A stretch of 64,000 bases of DNA from Dermanyssus gallinae (GCA_003439945.1 QVRM01003963.1:1-64000); one strand, 5' to 3'. Shown: positions 21,434 through 33,984, numbered from the stretch's first letter. Translations and numbers: made by a program. The notes: generated by a model not told the origin, from the sequence alone.

Positions 21434-21798
21434 CAAAAAATTAGCAACGCATGTTTTTTGCGATAATTTCGGCTTGGTTTATTTGAATGGCTTGAAATTT
21501 TAAGCGCATGATGTACATGACGAATCATGAGTATAGTGTTGATTTCATTGCAATCTCAAAATCGGTTCATACAAAAAATAAAAAAGTGTGAAAAAACAGT
21601 GTTGCAAAATATTAGCAACAATAACATGCTAACAACACAGCTCTTGTTTGTAAAGGATAGTCGATACTACAGCTGATAGTCGATCCCAGGGATCAAATGT
21701 CAGGAATATTGTCTAGCTAAATCAATCGTTATATAGCTGCAAAATATTCTACAGCTTAGTCGTTGTTCCGAACTAACGACGAATCTTATGTTTAAACC

Positions 21799-22793
21799 AT
21801 GGGTCGTACAAAGGATCTTTCGGATAACGAAAAGACAAGAATTGAGGCATATGCTGAGCTCGGTCATACAGTAACTGCTATAGCAACCAGATTAGGACGG
21901 CATAAGAGCACCATCAGCAGGTTCTTACACCCTGGAGTGAACCAAAGGTGCAGATCTAACAGTGGGCGTAAGCCAGTTTTGACTATTCGAGATCGGCGAA
22001 GGATCATACAGTTGGCTACTTATGACCAAATGTCTTCTTCCAGGATCAGGACTACTTTGGGAGTGCCAGTGCACCGATCCACAGTGTACCGAGAGTTAAG
22101 TTCTGACAAAAACGTGCGATACGCGAAAAGGAAGCTTATGCCGAGACTGCAACCGAAGCACATTGTCGCACGGCGTGAATTTTCGCAAGGATACCAAACT
22201 TGGGATAACGAGTGGAAAAACATCGTCTTCTCGGATGAAAAGAAATTTAATCTCGATGGCCCTGACGGCTGTCAGTACTATTGGCACGACGGAAGGAACC
22301 TAAATGGTTCTCGAAACGTGTGGGCGGTGGTGGCTCTGTGAAATATTGGGGCGCGTTTGGATATAATGGGAAGTCTGATCTAGTCGAGATTGTGGGCCGA
22401 AACAATTCTGACATGTACCAGCGCATTGTCGGTTCCCAGTAAGAAGCGTGCACTTCAGAAGAATTGGGGGACCTGACGCAGTTTTTCAACAAGACAACGC
22501 CACGTTTCATACGTCGGCTAGCACTATAGCCTTTTTTTCAAGAACAAGGAGTGCCACTTTTTGACTGGTCGGCATTAAGTCCAGACCTGAATCCTATTGA
22601 AAATCTTTGGGGACATTTGGTAAAGCAGATTTACGCAAATGGTCGACAATATAATAATTTGTCGGACCTCAAAGAAGCTGTCCAGCAAGCATGGACTAAT
22701 ATTCCACTTTCGTACTTACAACAGCTCATTAACTCCATGAAAGACCGAGTTTACGATTTGATTCAGAAGAAGGGACGAAAAACCCGTTTCTAG
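21799..22793 (+). pseudogene. Tc3-like transposase, frameshifted
   Basis: Begins ATGGGTCG at 21799 as [20 protein letters not shown] with a paired-type helix-turn-helix ('[19 protein letters not shown]'), a second DNA-binding module ('[20 protein letters not shown]'), '[16 protein letters not shown]' (first Asp) and, after frameshifts near 22305 and 22440-22530, 'FFNKTTPRF' or its alternate frame around the second Asp and 'LSPDLNPIENLWGHL' (the catalytic Glu). About 330 codons long in total, normal for Tc1-type transposases. Broken in the middle, so inactive. Confidence 0.88.
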
Positions 22794-22859
22794 AATAAAA
22801 TATGTTGTTTCAAATGGGACGAAAAACCCGTTTCTAGAATAAAATATGTAGTTTCAAAT
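22772..22859 (+). repeat. 44-bp tandem duplication at the transposase 3' end
   Basis: Two nearly identical 44-bp copies (22772-22815 and 22816-22859) contain the last six codons, the stop and an AATAAA. The second copy is non-coding. Confidence 0.9.
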
Positions 22860-24626
22860 GAGTCCTACAGCCCTGCTAAGAATCGAATACGCTGTAAGGC
22901 GCTATTGTTGCTAATATTTTGCAACACTGTTTTTTCACACTTTTTTATTTTTTGTATGAACCGATGTTGAGATTGCAATGAAATCAACACTATACTCATG
23001 TTTCGTCATGTACATAATGCGCTTAAAATTTCAAGCCATTCAAATTAACCAAGCCGAAATTATCACAAAAAACATGAGTTGCAAATTTTTTGCAAGATAC
23101 TTTATGTGTGTGTGCACATGGTGTTATAGTCATACGTGCCGAAGACGTGACATGTGGGAGACAGCGACGCGGGCCTACATATTGCGTCACTTGGTGGCCT
23201 TTAAGCGTACTGTCCATGGCCGAGGCGGGTGGCCATATCTGATTATCCACGAAGACCATGAAATACAACTTCAAGCGACCACTAATATTATATATTTCGA
23301 CCAGATCTCTGAACACTCAGGCAAAATATTATTTACTGGCTATTATAATTACTATTATTATCATTATTATTTTTTAACTACTATTAGTTTTTTTAAACAT
23401 AAATATAATATGTAGGTAACACGGTGCTAAGAAGATGGAAAGAAAAATAAATCATATGTATTGGATGTTCCAGTGCTGCGTACACGGGCTTTCAGCCTTA
23501 CGAACTACACGACTATAATGTTGTAATACACATAAGATACTGTAAATAAAACGCACTTTAAAAAAAAATATATCCGCACATCTGGCCATCAAGCGTTTTT
23601 TAATGCGCTCGTTCTAAGGTTTCTTTATTTCAGTATTCTACGCTTTATTATACGTTCGACAACGGCAACGCCTCAGCCAACGCATCGACCAAACAACTCA
23701 ATCGAACTACGTCGTAACATGTTATAAGAATAACTATTATAAACAAAACTTTGGCTAACTATGACGATATCACAAACTGGCCAAGTGAAGCAAAGAAGTA
23801 ATTCATCCTGTTTCCATGGTAGACCCTGTATGATTTCCATTTAAATGTTCACAAGCAATGTAAAAAAATAATATGTTCATGGATAGATTTAAATACTGAA
23901 CACGTTTAAAATAATTTCAAACACTGTATACCAAACCCAGCAAATTTGATGGCATTACACAGAAAGAAAGCAATTAAAACAACGTCACTGCATTTTTGGC
24001 ACAGAAATGTTCATACAAACGAAAATACATGTATAACTCCAAAGTGTACCACGCAAATATGCTTCAATCTAACAGAATCACTATGTCTACTGCAGAATGC
24101 TAATGACCGATACTTGTTGATGGCGCGTATGCATAATTTTCGTTGCGCCGTCCATCCGCAGTCGTGGACCTTAAAGTTCAGTTCATTGTTTATACTGCCA
24201 TGAAATAAAATATACAGATCAAACTTATAGAGTTCAAACAGGCAAAATTTTACTTAGGAGCACGCCGAAAGTTAATCCAGCTGGCAGGTAGACACTATTT
24301 AATCCAACCCCACGCCATAGAACAAGAGACATATCACTAAAGAAAAAGGACACAATGCCTTTGTCTGAAGAATAATAAATTCCAACACATAAGGGAGAAA
24401 GTAAGTCACGCTCCTTTCATTTATCTTTTCCGCATCCTACAGACGCAACACAAATTTGTCGTATTTATGACAATAGACTAGACATTAACTACATAGTATT
24501 ACGAGTAGTAGTAGTAGTAGTAGGTACGAATTTAGCATAATAGTTTGCGTATACATTTTTTAAATATGGTAAGCACATAAGCCGACTAACAAAAATCCGG
24601 ACACTAAGCGGGTATCAGGCTCGTTA

Positions 24627-24821
<195 letters not shown>

Positions 24822-25463
24822 TCAGGCGGACCATAAACGGTGCAGGGACACAACGATGCATGCTAACAACTGAACTGTCAAAGAACGTAAATTAGGCTAA
24901 CAAAACAAGGATAACAGGATCACCGAAGCCGTATCGAGTAATCTGAATAGAGTGCGCTTCGTAACAGAAGGTCCACCTGATATGGGGTGCAGTGTCAAAG
25001 AACAGACAGAACGAACAACATACAAGACGTGAACATAAATATGCTTGCTGTGACCAAACCATCCCATGTGAAAACGAAATCACGTTGGAATGTAGTGAGA
25101 CATTGGTGCTGCGTGACTCGGTGATGCATTCCAACAAATATGTGCACTCTAGTCAGAAACAGGCAATACTAGATTCTATGTACAACAAAAGGGTTATTGA
25201 TGATTGCGCAGCTACGCGGGCAGTAGCGAAGAGTGCGTTTGCAGGCGAAACTGCATAGAACTGTATAGATCGATTTTGACTGAAAAGTCGTGGCCACCTG
25301 AAACTGACCACAACGCCGCTAGCCAAGCGACTAATAAATGCCGCTTGCTGCTCTCTTAAGGACTAGAATACGCGATCTGGTGTAAATCTCAGGCGGATTA
25401 CAATTTTCAGAAGTTCAACAATAAGAAGAACAGTGCAAGGTGCGGATGCATACGTGAACTTAC

Positions 25464-25695
25464 TGTAACTCCTGAAGCTGCTTAGCCTTGGCCTGCTCTT
25501 CCTCGAGAAGTTTCTGATGTTGCTCCTTAAGCGCCTCGTGTTCGAGCTTCACCTTTTGCAGTTGATCGGATGTATTGCCGATAGTGATAAGGTGCTGGCT
25601 TGCCTCATCACGTAACGCTGCAATCTGCTTTTGATAGGCTTCGCGGTGCTTCTCGATTTGTTCCTCAAGGGCGGCCTTAATTTCATCGGTGCTTC
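25464..25695 (-). CDS. Khc: Kinesin heavy chain exon B (coiled-coil stalk)
   Basis: The 232-base exon begins by completing a Gly codon (phase 1), then STDEIKAALEEQIEKHREAY, a long heptad-repeat helix 'QKQIAALRDEASQHLITI', and 'EHEALKEQHQKLLEEEQAKA', ending at a split Gln codon before the donor GTAAGT (GT at 25463-25462). The acceptor is 'ccgttttcag' (AG at 25697-25696). It matches the kinesin-1 stalk segment 'IQSHRETHQKQISSLRDEV...EHEKLK'. Coiled-coil dimerisation of the two heavy chains is its known role. Confidence 0.9.
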
Positions 25696-25905
25696 CTGAA
25701 AACGGTTTAGCACAGCACAATAAGTAAAACAAATTAGACCTCACGCACACTTTGTAAATGAACGAACACGATATCAGGAACAACAGAGTGTGCTCTAATA
25801 GCACGGTCACTACTATTAAGTGTACAATATGCATAACTCAAGCATACTGCTATATGGTGCGTAGTAACCCACAAAAGCCGTTTGCTCCAACTACCCGTAT
25901 TTTAC

Positions 25906-27034
25906 CCTTGGCTTTTTCCTTTGAGTGCATTTCCTCGGCCGCCTGGAGCTTAGACACCTCGTCGTTAAGTCCATCAATTTTTTCCTCTAATTCACGCTTT
26001 TTACTCTCGAGCTCTTTTACGTGGTCCTGCTGACTTTTGAACTTGGCCTCGTGCTGCTGGATAAGCAATTTGGCGTCCTGGAGAGCTTTATCGTTGTCCT
26101 CCATACGTTTATTCGTATCGCCCTGGCTGTCCTCGAGCTCTCTACAGCGCTGGGACATGGCAGAGATCTCTGATTTCATCTTCGTGACGTACAGGCGTGC
26201 CATTGTAAAATCGTCCTCGATGCCTTTGCCACTTTCAAGCGTAGGCACCTTAAGCTCTCCCACACGCACCACAACTCCAATCTCGCCAAGATCCCTAAGA
26301 AGGCCAGATAGAGCTTCGTCAATTTTTCGTTTTTGATGATTAGAAGAGTCCTTTAGTTGTTGCAGTTCATTCTGGACGGATGAGAGTTGCTGAGTCTTTG
26401 AGTTGATTTCGTCATTGAGCTGTTCGAGCCGCTTGTTTTTCGAGTCAGTCTCCTCGCTCTTCTGATCGTAGTTGACAGCCAGTTCCCTGAGTGCCTTCAG
26501 TACCTCCTCAACCTCCTGTTCATTCAGTTGCTTGCGCAATGTTTCAATGAGCACGCAATTCTGCGCAATCTTGTCGTCCTTCTCATCCAGCTGTCGGTAG
26601 AGTTCAGCCCGCTCGTCCGTTGCCAGTGGCTGGCCGGTGGCGGCGAGCGCCTTCGTCTGCTCGATAATATTCGTGGTCGAGGCGGCCATCTCGATGCTGA
26701 CCTGTTCGTCCTTGTTAACGCTCTCGCCGTTGCGCCACTTCTTCAATTTGGCCTGAACCTGCGCAAGCTGAGCAGCCTCGTATCCTCGACGTATCCTTCT
26801 CCTTCATATAACGTCGCTTCCACTCCTCGGCTGTAAGCTCCTCATTGACCACAACCCGCCGGCCAAAATCCAGCATGGACCGAGACTCTTCCTCGCTAAA
26901 CGACGCCGGCGAAATACAGATGATAATTGTCGTACGTGAATTGCCTTCTAGCGACTGCTGTAGTACTCGCGTTAGCAGCGAGTCTCGGCAGGGCGCAAAT
27001 GGTTTACCGTCCGCCAAGGCAGATATCACCTGTC
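25906..27034 (-). pseudogene. Khc: Kinesin heavy chain exon A (motor end, neck, first stalk), frameshifted
   Basis: The exon begins after an acceptor at 27036-27035 with QVISALADGK, continues with '[20 protein letters not shown]', 'TIIICISPASFSEEESRSML', 'DFGRR' then directly VVVNEELTAEEWKRRYMKEK, and after a frame change near 26780-26795 with 'QVQAKLKKWRNGESVNKDEQ' and a long coiled coil ('AVNYDQKSEETDSKNKRLEQ', 'ARLYVTKMKSEISAMSQRCR'), ending at a donor (GT at 25905-25904). Compared with kinesin-1, about 7 codons (AKTIKNV) before the neck linker and about 30 codons in the first coil are missing in frame. The exon length (1129) is one base off the phase needed. As read it cannot code for a working motor, yet both splice sites are good. 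Confidence 0.85.
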
Positions 27035-28340
27035 CTGCAACCAAAAGTTTCTGCGTCAGCGCTGGCCAATTATCGCCCTGTCTTGTATAGGCGTGCCTAT
27101 TCAAGACCCGCACGACATCCCAGATGATATTATATTCGCCACGTTAAAGATACACAACGCTCAAACGTTCCCCTGCTCTGTCATGTCCAGATAAATTCAG
27201 TATGAGAAATGTATAGTCTGGCTAAAGGTAGACACTGAACCTTACAGCTTGAACGTCCTGGACTATTAGGAGATAAAATATCATCCTGGCGCCGCCTTAC
27301 AGGATTAGAGTTTCCAGATCAGTAGGCGCTGTTGCCAATAAAAAATGAAGTATCGCAATTTAGAGGCACTCTTTATAGTACAGCCAGTTGCAGTAAAAAC
27401 AATGGGGGCAAATTGATATATGTATTTTCGAAAAAAACTGGACAAACGCGGGAAGTAAGAATGATAAAAAAGGGCAATGGAACTATTGCTACAGAGAATA
27501 TAAATTGAGGTTCAACGTGGAAATGTGATTGCCTTGCCCGCTAGGCTTGCTGCTATATATGTGTGATAAACCCATATCCATATTTAGAAAAAAAAACTTA
27601 TACAAATATATTTTAACATTGCAGATATATATTTCATTTAGACCCGTTTCAAATCAGCTGTATCAAGTCAGCTGAGACTTAAGTCGTAGACGCTAATGAT
27701 ACGAGGGGATCTTGAAGGGGGAAGAGGGAGATAGAGTTTGCTCTATATATATATAATAAGGTCGTCTGGAATTCCCACGAAGAATTTAGCCAAAAAAACT
27801 TCCCGCCTCGTTCAATTCGTTTCAGTGGTCATCCGCGGACGCTTACAGTTGACACTTTCTTTCACAACTCTACTGTAAACCTACTCCTGGGAGGCGGACG
27901 GCTTGTGGATATTGTCGAACATGTACGTACGAGTCTGCATGAAACAAAAATACATCAACAAAACGATATAGAGTTAAGAATAGGCAATACTGTTTTCATT
28001 TTACAACGTTATTAAGAGCTTTATGCAACTTTGATATGTTATTGTTCACTCAGACTTTATATACTAAACAATAATTAAATTGTTTCTACGCATGACAATT
28101 AGAGTACAAAAACGGCTCGGTCCGATCGTGCAACAGAGCACTCTGCTTGCATAGTGCGCTCTTAGAATGACTTGTAACATTTCACATTTTTTGCAGCTGA
28201 GAGCATAACCTCTGAGTGGCCATGGCTACTGGAGCGGACTACTCCAATGTATTTATTTATAGTAATAGTATCGAAATTCTCGCTTCTACGAAACCATGGG
28301 AGCGTGGCTCATAGCAACGGCGCATTCTGGAGCTAGCGCC
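27035..28340. other. Intron/flank of kinesin unit 1
   Basis: Non-coding. It matches 58702-60385 of unit 2 closely, including the 'aattatcgccctgtct' stretch at about 27069 that was the target of the glutaredoxin-3 retrocopy in unit 2. A short (TA)n run at 27743-27757 corresponds to the place where unit 2 gained a SINE. Confidence 0.6.
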
Positions 28341-29300
28341 TGGTTCTCTCTGGGGCAGTCGGAGCCCCGTTACACGGCGCAAGCATCGGCACATGAGTAG
28401 GTGTTCGGTTTAAGGCCAGCAATGGGGTCGAGTCTCACACGTGTGACCCTACGGAGGCCAGGAATCAGCACAGTCTATCCTCCGCACGAAGTACTGGCCG
28501 CCCCCAGACATTCAGCCAACAAGCACACCTCCACGCTTGTGTTATGCTCGACCGCAAATATTTGCATTCGTGACCTAGGCATTGCAGTGCAACGACGGAC
28601 GTTGGCCAGGCGGCTTATTGTCGTGTCCCGTTTGAGAAATCTCGGACCCTGTCACAGGCGCAAGCCAATGGTCAAAAATGTTTGGACCTTTCGGACTTGA
28701 CGCATGCACACACACACACGAATTCATCCACTTCGTGATCGATGCGCTTGCTGGTTAGGTCCACTACTGGTACGTGGGTACTAGAAAAAGTATATCACAC
28801 GACCGCAACCAAGAATAAAAGAGCTAGGACCCTCTTTCTACAAAGATGATCGATTAACACTCAACACGGTATCGCCTTGGCAGCTGTAAAAGAAATAACT
28901 CTAATTCGTGTTGATCTACGTCGGTGCCCAAGCTGTACTTCTGTCTCCATCTTTAAAGGAGCCAGTCATAACCGTGCTCAATGCACACCCGGTAGCTCGG
29001 TTAGTGCGGGACGCCCTTAACCCACTAACAGTCTGGTGAAGTTCCATTACCGGGACATTTGTGGTATGGCTTTATTGTGGAGTACATACACCTGTTACAT
29101 TGTCGAGCCCGGTGGCGTGGTCGCTAAAGTCTGCGCCTTGCAAGTGGCGGAGGAGGCACATAGGTGCGCTAAAGTGATGAAAATGTTACGAACTCCTTTT
29201 GGTGTTCCGAAACATTGTGTATACGTCGTACCGTCGATTTCGCAACGGATGTCGCCGAATTACTACTGAGGAAACAGCCGAGATATTGGAGATTTCTTAT
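28341..29300. other. Unassigned stretch with tRNA-like remnants
   Basis: Homology to unit 2 stops near 28340. A 99-codon plus frame (28401-28700) has no recognisable product. Near 28990-29020 'ggtagctcggttagtgcggg' resembles a pol III A box. At 29095-29185 is a relative of the SINE-like fragment at 3200-3330. Probably decayed SINE material. Confidence 0.35.
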
Positions 29301-29506
29301 GATATATTATATGTATGATATAACGTTTATTGCTACTTAACTGTAGTTTCTCATTTTTGTTACAACTTCATATAGCCACAGGCTAGTGCGAAGCATATGT
29401 ACAAATTACAGTAAGATTTTATACACTATCACCGTAGTATCTCGTATTATTGCAATTATTTATCTATAGATTGTGTGCATGTTTACATAGTTATGGTTTA
29501 ATCAGA

Positions 29507-32163
29507 CTATGGTTTAATCAGTAAGGTTAGATAGTGCATTCTCGCAGTGTTTTTGAATTGACTAAGCGATATAAGTGTCCTAATGTCACTAGGCAACTTG
29601 TTCCACAAGGTAGCACCTAAATTACAGAGTGCAAACTTTGATTGTGTACTTGTGGCCGAGCAGACAATGAGCAAGTGAGATGCCGAGCCTCGGGTGTTTT
29701 GGATCTTTGCAGATTCGATAAGGCCAACTAGGTTGGGATGGTAACCAAAAAGAATACGTTTTATTTCGACAACTATAGTAAACTTAATTAGGTATGGTAA
29801 AGGGAGCACTGATAGTTCTTTATATTGTTCTATTGATATTGAGACGCGATGTGGGAGACCTAAGACGAGGCGAAGTGCCCTTTTCTGAAGCAGATGAAGC
29901 AGAGTTAAATAACGCATAAGACGCATAAGAAAGACCGTACACCTCCAGACCATATAAGGTGGCTCTGCACATACGCGTGGTACATTGCCGTGAGGCATTG
30001 GCGGGGAAGGATTTTACGAGTGCGGTATATGGCGCCTACGCCACTGACCATTTTTTCTGACATGTTTAGCATGCGCCTGGAACGTCAGATGTTCGTCAGG
30101 AACAATACCCAGGAACTTCGTTTTAACTAGCATATCAAGCGTGTGGTCGCATGCAAAAGCTTCAGGATCGATTGTCGTTTGGCCCCGTGATGTTTTTAAT
30201 TGAACAACGCCTGTTTTTGACCAATTAATGTAGACGCCGTTATTTCTAAACCATAGAAATAGCCTCTCAATATCCTCACGAATCACCTTAACTGTTGGGG
30301 AGAGTCGCCCACGAATAGAGCCGTTGTGTAAACAAGGTTAGTTTAGCATGATTTGGAATAGTAAAAATATCGTTAACAAAAATATTAAATAATAGCGGGC
30401 CACTGATGCTCCCTTGAGCCACTCCAATTGATATATTTTCTATACGGGAGAGGGATTGTCCAATTTGGACAACTTAGCGTCTTTCAGAAATGAATGAGCG
30501 CACCCACCTTATAAAATTTTCATTCGCCCTATAAGTGGAGAGTTTTTTAAAAGGATATCTAGATCTACCGTATCAAAGGCCTTTCTAAGGTCGATAAATA
30601 CCGCTGCTACCGTCTTCTTTAATTGTATTTGTTTCCGTATTTCTTTGACAAAATCCATCACAGGCACAATCGTCGACATCTTGGGTCGAAAGCCGAATTG
30701 CCTACTATGTAGGTAGGACGTTATGTCCTTCGACAAAATCTCTGAACTGTTTAATAACGCATTTTCAAAGACTTTCGATATGGGCGCGGGAATGCTGACA
30801 GGTCTGTAGTTGTCTCGGCACAGGCGATCCCCCCTTTGAACAATGGAATTACACGGTATAACTTTAGGACATTGGGATAAACTCCTGTTCTGATGGAGAG
30901 ATTGATAATATACTCAAGAGGCGATGCGAGTGCATCCGCAGCCCTACGGAGAACCTGTGATGGAATTTGTTCGGGAGCGGTGTAGCATATTTTGACATTT
31001 TGTAGAAGGTGGTGAATTCTGTGAACGTTGACTGGTTGCAGGGAGAATTGTTCGGCAGGCGTCGGAAGGTTATCCGGAATGGCGTATCTCGATGAGCACT
31101 CGCTGTCACGGGTGACACATGTCGCGTAGTGGTTGAAGATGTTAGCTAGCGTAGTTTCATCAGTGACGAGTTCTCCGTTTGCAAGTAGCTTCGTGCCTTT
31201 TTTCTCCTGGACATCTCCAAGTACAGGTCGGATTGCCTCCCAAGGACCCCGCCGGCTATTAATTCTGTCTGTAACAATCTTGCAGTTCGCTTCCATTCTA
31301 CATTTGCGTGAGAGCCCTGTCACCCTGTTCCTGAGCATACGATAGGTTTTGCATTTGTTATCGTGTGTGGGGTAAACTCTGTGTATTATGTACGCCCGTT
31401 CCTTCTCTTTAATTGTTGTTGGCTGCCGACGGTTTGGATTTTAAACTAATAAATGTGGTGAAATGGTCAGAGAAAGTAGTCGTAAGAGGCGATAGTTAAC
31501 TTGGGTGGAACATTGCAGTAAATATGGTTTATGCATGTTTCGGTGATTCGTTGGCCACGGACAGTGTCCGTACAAGCAACCCTGGTCGGCACACCAATCA
31601 TCTCTCGAAAGTTATACGAGTGTAATAAGTCATATAGGTCAGCCATATATGAACCGCCCCTATCTAGTAAGTCAATGTTCGCGTCACCAAGGCAGATTGT
31701 GTTTAGCCTGTCCACTTTTGAGAGTAATTCTTCTAGTGCATACAAGAAATCCAAGGGCCTCCCCGACGGTTGCCTGTAGAATGACCCCACAACCGTGCTC
31801 TAACCATCGGCAAACACCTCATTAAAAATACTTTCACATCGGGAGTCTGCCGGGAGGATTAGTTTGGGATCGTTCCGCTCGCGCACCACATGATCATCTC
31901 TGATAAACAGCGCCACATCTCCACCCGGCCCATTACGGCAATCAACAAATTGGTTATAATTATTAATCTGGAAAGTGGCTGCCTCCTCTTGCGAGATACG
32001 AGTTTCCGACAACGCAATAAAGGACGGAAGGCAAGGAAGCAGATGCAGTATCGTTTCAATGTCGTAAATATGAGACTTGGCACCATCAATATTGCAGTGT
32101 ATTCCGTAAAAAGAGTCAGGTTCTATTCTAAGCTCTGTGATATTAATTGTCTGACTAGCTGTC

Positions 32164-32165
<2 letters not shown>
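29507..32165 (-). pseudogene. CR1-like ORF2: endonuclease and reverse transcriptase, decayed
   Basis: Begins 'MTASQTINITELRIEPDSFY' with the endonuclease region 'IHCNIDGAKSHIYDIETIL', 'PSFIALSETRI', 'VVGSFYRQPSG' (31790) and 'NTICLGDANIDLL'. RT blocks follow: 'SRQFGFRPKMSTIVPVMDFV' and 'AVFIDLRKAFDTVD' (30736-30509), 'ISIGVAQGSISGPLLFNIFV' near 30420-30370, and a thumb region 'KTGVVQLKTS...KFLGIV' (30286-30014) and '...LFGYHPNLVGLIESAKI' (29998-29507). At the active site near 30330 the conserved Y-A-D-D reads V-Y-T-T, so the catalytic aspartates are gone. At least five frame changes. Confidence 0.82.

Positions 32166-32237
<72 letters not shown>
32166..32237. repeat. (TAA)n microsatellite between LINE ORF1 and ORF2
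   Basis: About 24 units of a pure ATA/TAA repeat lying exactly between the ORF1 stop (32247) and ORF2 start (32165) of the CR1-like LINE. Confidence 0.95.
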
Positions 32238-32246
32238 TAATGACGA

Positions 32247-33697
32247 CTAGTTGCGACCGACAAGAGCATCGAGATCGGTGTCGGTTGTCACGTCCCGCCA
32301 GGGAGCATTGCTGTTGAGACGGATTTGTACACGGCAGTCTGACGTTCGGACATCAGAAATGCTCTTGGTGGCCTTGAGGCGACGGAGGCGGTAGTGCAGG
32401 CTTGCGTTAGCGGGTGTCAGGTGGTCATTGGCGTAGATGTTGTTGTTGCTTCCCTGGCAGCTGCCTAGAAGACTCGACCTCGGCTTCACGTCCCGGCATC
32501 TTCGTTGCACTTCAAGTTTCTTCCATCGACAAACAAACCGCACCAGCAGCTGGGAGCGGTCGGTAATGTTTTTCGCGTTGATCATACGAGTTGGGGGCAG
32601 CGGTGGGCGACGTCGATGTCGCGTTCATCAAGTTTCACATCCAGTCGCTGGCAAAGTTCAATGACCGTCGCGCGCACGTCCTCGTCCGTCTCCTTCTCTT
32701 TCGCGGGAATTCCATTAAATACCACATCCGACCGACGGTCGTACGGGTCCTTAAATGTATGTTCGGCCGATGCCGACTCCGCTAGCGCCTTTGCGCCAGC
32801 CGACATCTCCTTAAATGAGTTAACGGTCGAGCGGACCTCTTGAACAGCGGCCAAAGCTTCCTCCACTGAATGAATATGATATTCCATCGAGGTTTCTGTA
32901 GTATTCACTCTTTGTTTTAGGTCATCGACTTCTGCCTTAAGTCGCTCAACTTTACCGGTGAGGAGCAGGCATTCGTTCATTTTTTTCTCCAAGCTCAAAT
33001 CCATTTGAGCTGGTATGCTGGTGAGAAGAGATAGCTTTGATTCGAGAGACATCAGCAGAGCGCTCACATCGGCTGTAGAACCTCTGCGCGCCGATTCCTG
33101 TTCCGGTGCCAATGTGGCCGATAGTGGATGGCCCGCCAAACCTCTCGTGTCTATATCTGATGACTCGATAGTTTGGGCGGCTTGGTGGTTCAGGCTCGGG
33201 CTGGTGGAGCCGTTATGCCCCTCGCTGCCATTGCTGTTGAGGTCTACACTGTTGTCGTTGGAAGCGGCCGTATTACTATTAACTGAATGATGTGGGTTTT
33301 TCGTAGTATTTCCTGTAGCAACGCGGTTGATTTTACATGATGTGCAGCACCATTGGAATGATGGATCATCAGATTTCCTTTTGTTGATCACTGTCATAAT
33401 AACGTCGGCACATCTCGGATGGTAGTGAGATGAACATGTATCACAAATTATAGGCGCCCGCTTTACCCTCGTGTGGCATTTTCCGCACAATTGGTTTAGT
33501 GAACGACCAGAATCATCGTGAAACACATTCATTGCTGATATTTCACTGGGCTTACTTGAGGTCTTCCTGATGTTCGTTGACTGCGGCGTTACTACGGGAA
33601 TGCAGGTCGATGTGCGCGTCGAAGGAGAAAAACACTGGTAAACGGGTCCAAAATGCTGAAATACTTGCGCCTGAGCACTAGGGATCAGCTTGCACAT
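32247..33697 (-). pseudogene. CR1-like ORF1: PHD finger, coiled coil and FP/L1-type domain (one frameshift)
   Basis: The long frame at 33697-32582 has a PHD-type Cys4-His-Cys3 finger: 'CGKCHTRVKRAPIICDTCSS', 'HYHPRC', then 'QWCCTSC'. A Ser/Asn-rich linker follows, then a coiled coil ('LESKLSLLTSIPAQMDLSLE', 'VERLKAEVDDLKQRV') and 'RRSDVVFNGIPAKEKETDED', the start of an L1-ORF1/FP-like nucleic-acid-binding domain. After a frameshift near 32585 the domain continues at 32585-32247 ('IYANDHLTPANASLHYRLRR'). Such ORF1 proteins bind LINE RNA; the PHD finger may direct insertion to particular chromatin, which is known for other PHD-bearing elements only as a proposal. Confidence 0.85.
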
Positions 33698-33984
33698 TTC
33701 ATGGCTACAAGATCGATACCAATGCCTAATTCTCCCAGTGGTGCTTCCAGGATCAATCGAAGAAGTTCAGACAGACCAAATTCAACACCAAAGTTCCTTT
33801 TCTATGATAAAGAAAGGCATACTACTGGCGCACACATCGCTACTGAATTCGTATTTTACTCAATGAAATATTCGTTTTCTGTATTTCCGAAAGCGCTCCA
33901 CGTACTGACTACGTGCACCTTCATCATGTTCTTAAAGCTAAAAACAAATTAAAAAGAAAAAAATCGAGACTATAGAGGAGATAT

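Larger units (their letters stand above)
21429..23097 (+). mobile_element. Tc3-like Tc1/mariner transposon (DD34E)
   Basis: A 1669-bp element flanked by TA (21427-21428 and 23098-23099). Each end has an outer 'ttgcaaa..attagcaac'-type motif and an inner 'gttgcaaaatattagcaac' motif about 180 bp in, an IR/DR arrangement like that of Tc3 and Sleeping Beauty, where the transposase binds twice per end. One transposase gene lies inside. It is separated from the preceding transposon only by (TA)n. Confidence 0.9.
29300..33700 (-). mobile_element. CR1-like LINE with PHD-finger ORF1
   Basis: On the minus strand, ORF1 (33697-32247) is followed by a (TAA)n run and ORF2 (32165 to about 29507) with endonuclease and reverse transcriptase. 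The order, PHD-type zinc finger plus coiled coil plus FP-like C-terminal domain in ORF1 and APE-type endonuclease in ORF2, fits CR1-group LINEs. Nearly complete in length, but the frame is broken many times. Related fragments lie at 61150-62075. Confidence 0.82.

Noticed and set aside
18481..23097. One composite transposon carrying both transposases
   Set aside because: Each element has its own ends and its own TA duplication, with only (TA)n between them.
26776..26795. A tiny intron explaining the frame change in kinesin exon A
   Set aside because: The only GT...AG span is about 16 bases, far too short for a spliceosomal intron. A frameshift is simpler.
28985..29185. A functional tRNA gene
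   Set aside because: A- and B-box-like motifs are present, but no complete cloverleaf with paired acceptor stem is visible. SINE debris is more likely.
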